From positions 282,494 through 346,493 of the forward strand of contig NZ_FRCN01000009.1 of the NCBI RefSeq assembly GCF_900142925.1: a stretch of DNA of 64,000 nt, written 5' to 3'. Position numbers and translations under genes: made by a program. The DNA is from Chitinophaga sp. CF418. GTDB lineage: Bacteria > Bacteroidota > Bacteroidia > Chitinophagales > Chitinophagaceae. This document shows, piece by piece, positions 62,363-64,000 of this stretch (positions are counted from its first letter, which is position 1; each line of letters begins with the position of its first letter). The notes under the pieces are model-generated. The model searched no databases. It saw only the letters and a program-made list of their open reading frames with translations, and was not told the DNA's origin.

Positions 62363-63646
62363 TCAGGTAATTAAATGTCCAACAATTAAGTTGAGTTGCT
62401 TCACTGCGATAATTCGTATCTTTTCTCCTTGTTCTATCTGCCCCTCAACAGATTCTGCTTTCCATATTTCCCCGTGTACCATTATATTTCCCGATGGGTT
62501 CAGTATATCCAGCGCTTCACCGGTTTCACCTACCATTGCTTCAATGCCGGTTGCCGGCTTTGCGCGCTGGGCCCTCAATCCTGCACCTATGATAAACAGA
62601 AAGAAAAGTGTGGTAACTGTGACCGCAGCGATGATCACACTGAGTGATATCCTGACAGATTCCAATGCGGAATCTGAATGGATCAGCATAAGAGAGCCCA
62701 GCAGCAGAGAAACAATACCACCGATTGTCAACATTCCATGACTGATGATCTTTATCTCCAGTACAAAAAGTACAATGGCAAATATAATCAGTGCCAGCCC
62801 GGCGTAATTGACAGGAAGGGCCTGCATGGAGTAGAAGGCTATCACCAGCGATATCACGCCTACAATGCCGGGTAGTATGGCGCCCGGGTTATATAGCTCG
62901 AACAGTATGCCGTAGAAGCCCAGCAATAGCAGTATATAGATAACATTTGGGTCGGTAAGCACTGACAATATTTTTTCTGTCATGCCCATCTGCAGCGTTT
63001 CTGTCTGCGCATATTTTGTATGTAATACCTTAATGCCAGCTGATGTATTTACGCCTTTGCCATCGATACGGTTTAGCAATTCCTGTTGGTTAGCGGCCAC
63101 CAGGTCTATTACTTTTTTTTCCAGTGCTTCATTTTCTGTAATGGAAAGGCTCTTTCGGACCGACTGCTCTGCCCATTCCAGATTCCTGTTCCGTCGGCTG
63201 GCGATGGATCGGATGAATGCCGCGGCATCATTCGTCACTTTTTCACTCATCACCGTATCCATGCCCTGTAAGCCCACCGGATGCGCCGCCCCGATATTGG
63301 TGCCAGGCGCCATCGCCGCTATATGCGCAGCTATGGTCACAAAAACGCCTGCAGAGCCGGCATGTGCACCTCCGGGGGCAACATATACCACAATGGGCAG
63401 GGGAGCTTCCAGTAAGTCATGTACAATGTTGCGGGTAGATTGTAGTAATCCGCCGGGGGTATTAAGGTAAATAACCAGACAAGTGGCCTTTTCAGCATTG
63501 GCCTTGTTGATACAGTGATGGATAAAATCAGCAGATACAGGATTGATGCTTCCATCAATCCTTATAATAAATACCTTTTGTGCTATAAGTATCGATGGAA
63601 TCAGAAAGAGTAGGGCGAAAAAGATGATAACCCGCTTCATAAGCAA
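62363..63646 (-). CDS. nfeD: NfeD-family membrane serine protease
   Basis: 427 residues. Signal-like helix 1-22, then a ClpP-like protease domain (about 24-210) with LNTPGGLLQSTR, the nucleophile Ser98 in GAHAGSAGVF and the base Lys136 in SEKVTNDAAAF. Four or five membrane helices follow at about 225-365, and a C-terminal OB-fold NfeD domain (about 370-427, GETGEALDILNPSGNIMVHGE). NfeD proteases cleave hydrophobic regions of slipin. The slipin gene starts 18 nt downstream. The start may be the second or third codon (MKRVIIFF). Confidence 0.92.
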   Translation of the reverse strand: MLMKRVIIFFALLFLIPSILIAQKVFIIRIDGSINPVSADFIHHCINKANAEKATCLVIYLNTPGGLLQSTRNIVHDLLEAPLPIVVYVAPGGAHAGSAGVFVTIAAHIAAMAPGTNIGAAHPVGLQGMDTVMSEKVTNDAAAFIRSIASRRNRNLEWAEQSVRKSLSITENEALEKKVIDLVAANQQELLNRIDGKGVNTSAGIKVLHTKYAQTETLQMGMTEKILSVLTDPNVIYILLLLGFYGILFELYNPGAILPGIVGVISLVIAFYSMQALPVNYAGLALIIFAIVLFVLEIKIISHGMLTIGGIVSLLLGSLMLIHSDSALESVRISLSVIIAAVTVTTLFFLFIIGAGLRAQRAKPATGIEAMVGETGEALDILNPSGNIMVHGEIWKAESVEGQIEQGEKIRIIAVKQLNLIVGHLIT

Positions 63647-63956
63647 GGTATAACATGGATGATATTATTTATCTAAGTTAAGCAATTTTAGCCCCATTTC
63701 CCTATAAAATATAGGGCGTCGCTACTCATTATCAGTAGGAACGTTCATGACTGAACATAACTTGTATCAAAACCGGACACATTTTCGCCATGTGAATTAT
63801 TAATTAATTAGTTATCATCATTTTGTATTCAGGCATTTTCTTAGCTTGCAGTACAGCTGGAATATTTATCTGCACTGGTTAGCAGCTTCATTTAATGTTT
63901 CGCTAATGCTAAACAGCCTTAGTGAGCCCTCTTAGGAGGTTGAAAATATAATAGCG
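63647..63956. other. Divergent intergenic region, 310 nt
   Basis: Between the NfeD operon (minus) and the permease gene at the end (plus). An AGGAGGT Shine-Dalgarno-like site lies at 63934-63940, 16 nt before the ATG. No perfect TAnnTTTG box or further gene is recognised. Confidence 0.4.
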
Positions 63957-64000
63957 ATGTTAAGAAACTATTTGAGTATTGCCTGGCGCAATCTATGGAA
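63957..64000 (+). CDS. Start of an ABC-transporter-permease-like gene (3' partial)
   Basis: Fourteen codons are visible: MLRNYLSIAWRNLW. The M-L-x-N-Y-x-x-I-A-W-R-N-L-W opening is typical of Bacteroidota MacB/FtsX-type ABC transporter permeases (antimicrobial-peptide or lipoprotein exporters). The rest is outside the window, so the family is probable but unproven. Confidence 0.65.
   Translation, partial: MLRNYLSIAWRNLW

Noticed and set aside
1..64000. CRISPR array, tRNA, rRNA, insertion sequence or prophage genes
   Set aside because: No regularly spaced repeats, no cloverleaf or rRNA-like sequence noticed and no transposase or integrase frames.

Overview
The window looks like a chromosomal segment of a Bacteroidota organism, most likely a Chitinophaga-like member of the Chitinophagaceae. 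The support is: two secreted enzymes ending in type IX secretion (Por) sorting domains, Bacteroidota-type promoters (TTG, about 20 nt, TAnnTTTG), many signal-peptide or lipoprotein genes without clear Shine-Dalgarno sites, TPR lipoproteins, AraC-type regulators with membrane or cupin sensors, ricin-like and discoidin-like carbohydrate-binding modules, and an NfeD/slipin pair. No rRNA, tRNA, CRISPR array, transposase or integrase was recognised.

Layout. 1-0.8 kb: 3' part of a secreted HEIGH-type zinc protease with a ricin-like lectin domain. 0.9-18.1 kb: a four-gene minus-strand cluster of two small twin-domain proteins, a 1179-residue beta-rich protein and a giant 3981-residue protein with LysM-like repeats; none has a signal peptide. 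18.7-25.0 kb: an NmrA-type reductase, an alginate-lyase-like lipoprotein, a TPR lipoprotein, and a PQQ-sugar-dehydrogenase/cytochrome c fusion followed by a ricin-like protein. 25.1-29.8 kb: a predicted two-gene nuclease plus phosphoribosyltransferase-fold module, a retropepsin-like protein and a polymorphic-toxin-like protein. 30-41.6 kb: epoxide hydrolase, small exported proteins, RidA, a Crp/Fnr regulator and a large T9SS serine protease. 41.9-46.7 kb: a GH5 endoglucanase-like enzyme with duplicated discoidin modules, an amidohydrolase and HopJ. 46.9-57.7 kb: regulators, an aldo/keto reductase and membrane proteins, with several gene remnants and repeat elements. 57.9-61.5 kb: a sulfur-handling island (Crp/Fnr regulator, remnants of TauE and of an FAD oxidoreductase, a persulfide-dioxygenase/rhodanese protein, two YeeE/YedE half-transporters). 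61.6-63.6 kb: slipin and NfeD. The window ends in the first codons of an ABC-transporter-permease-like gene.

The most interesting parts are the giant-protein operon, the nuclease/PRTase pair, the toxin-like protein at 28.2 kb, a start-codon-sequestering hairpin at 34.64-34.71 kb, and gene decay inside the sulfur island. All function calls come from reading motifs by eye; no database search was run.
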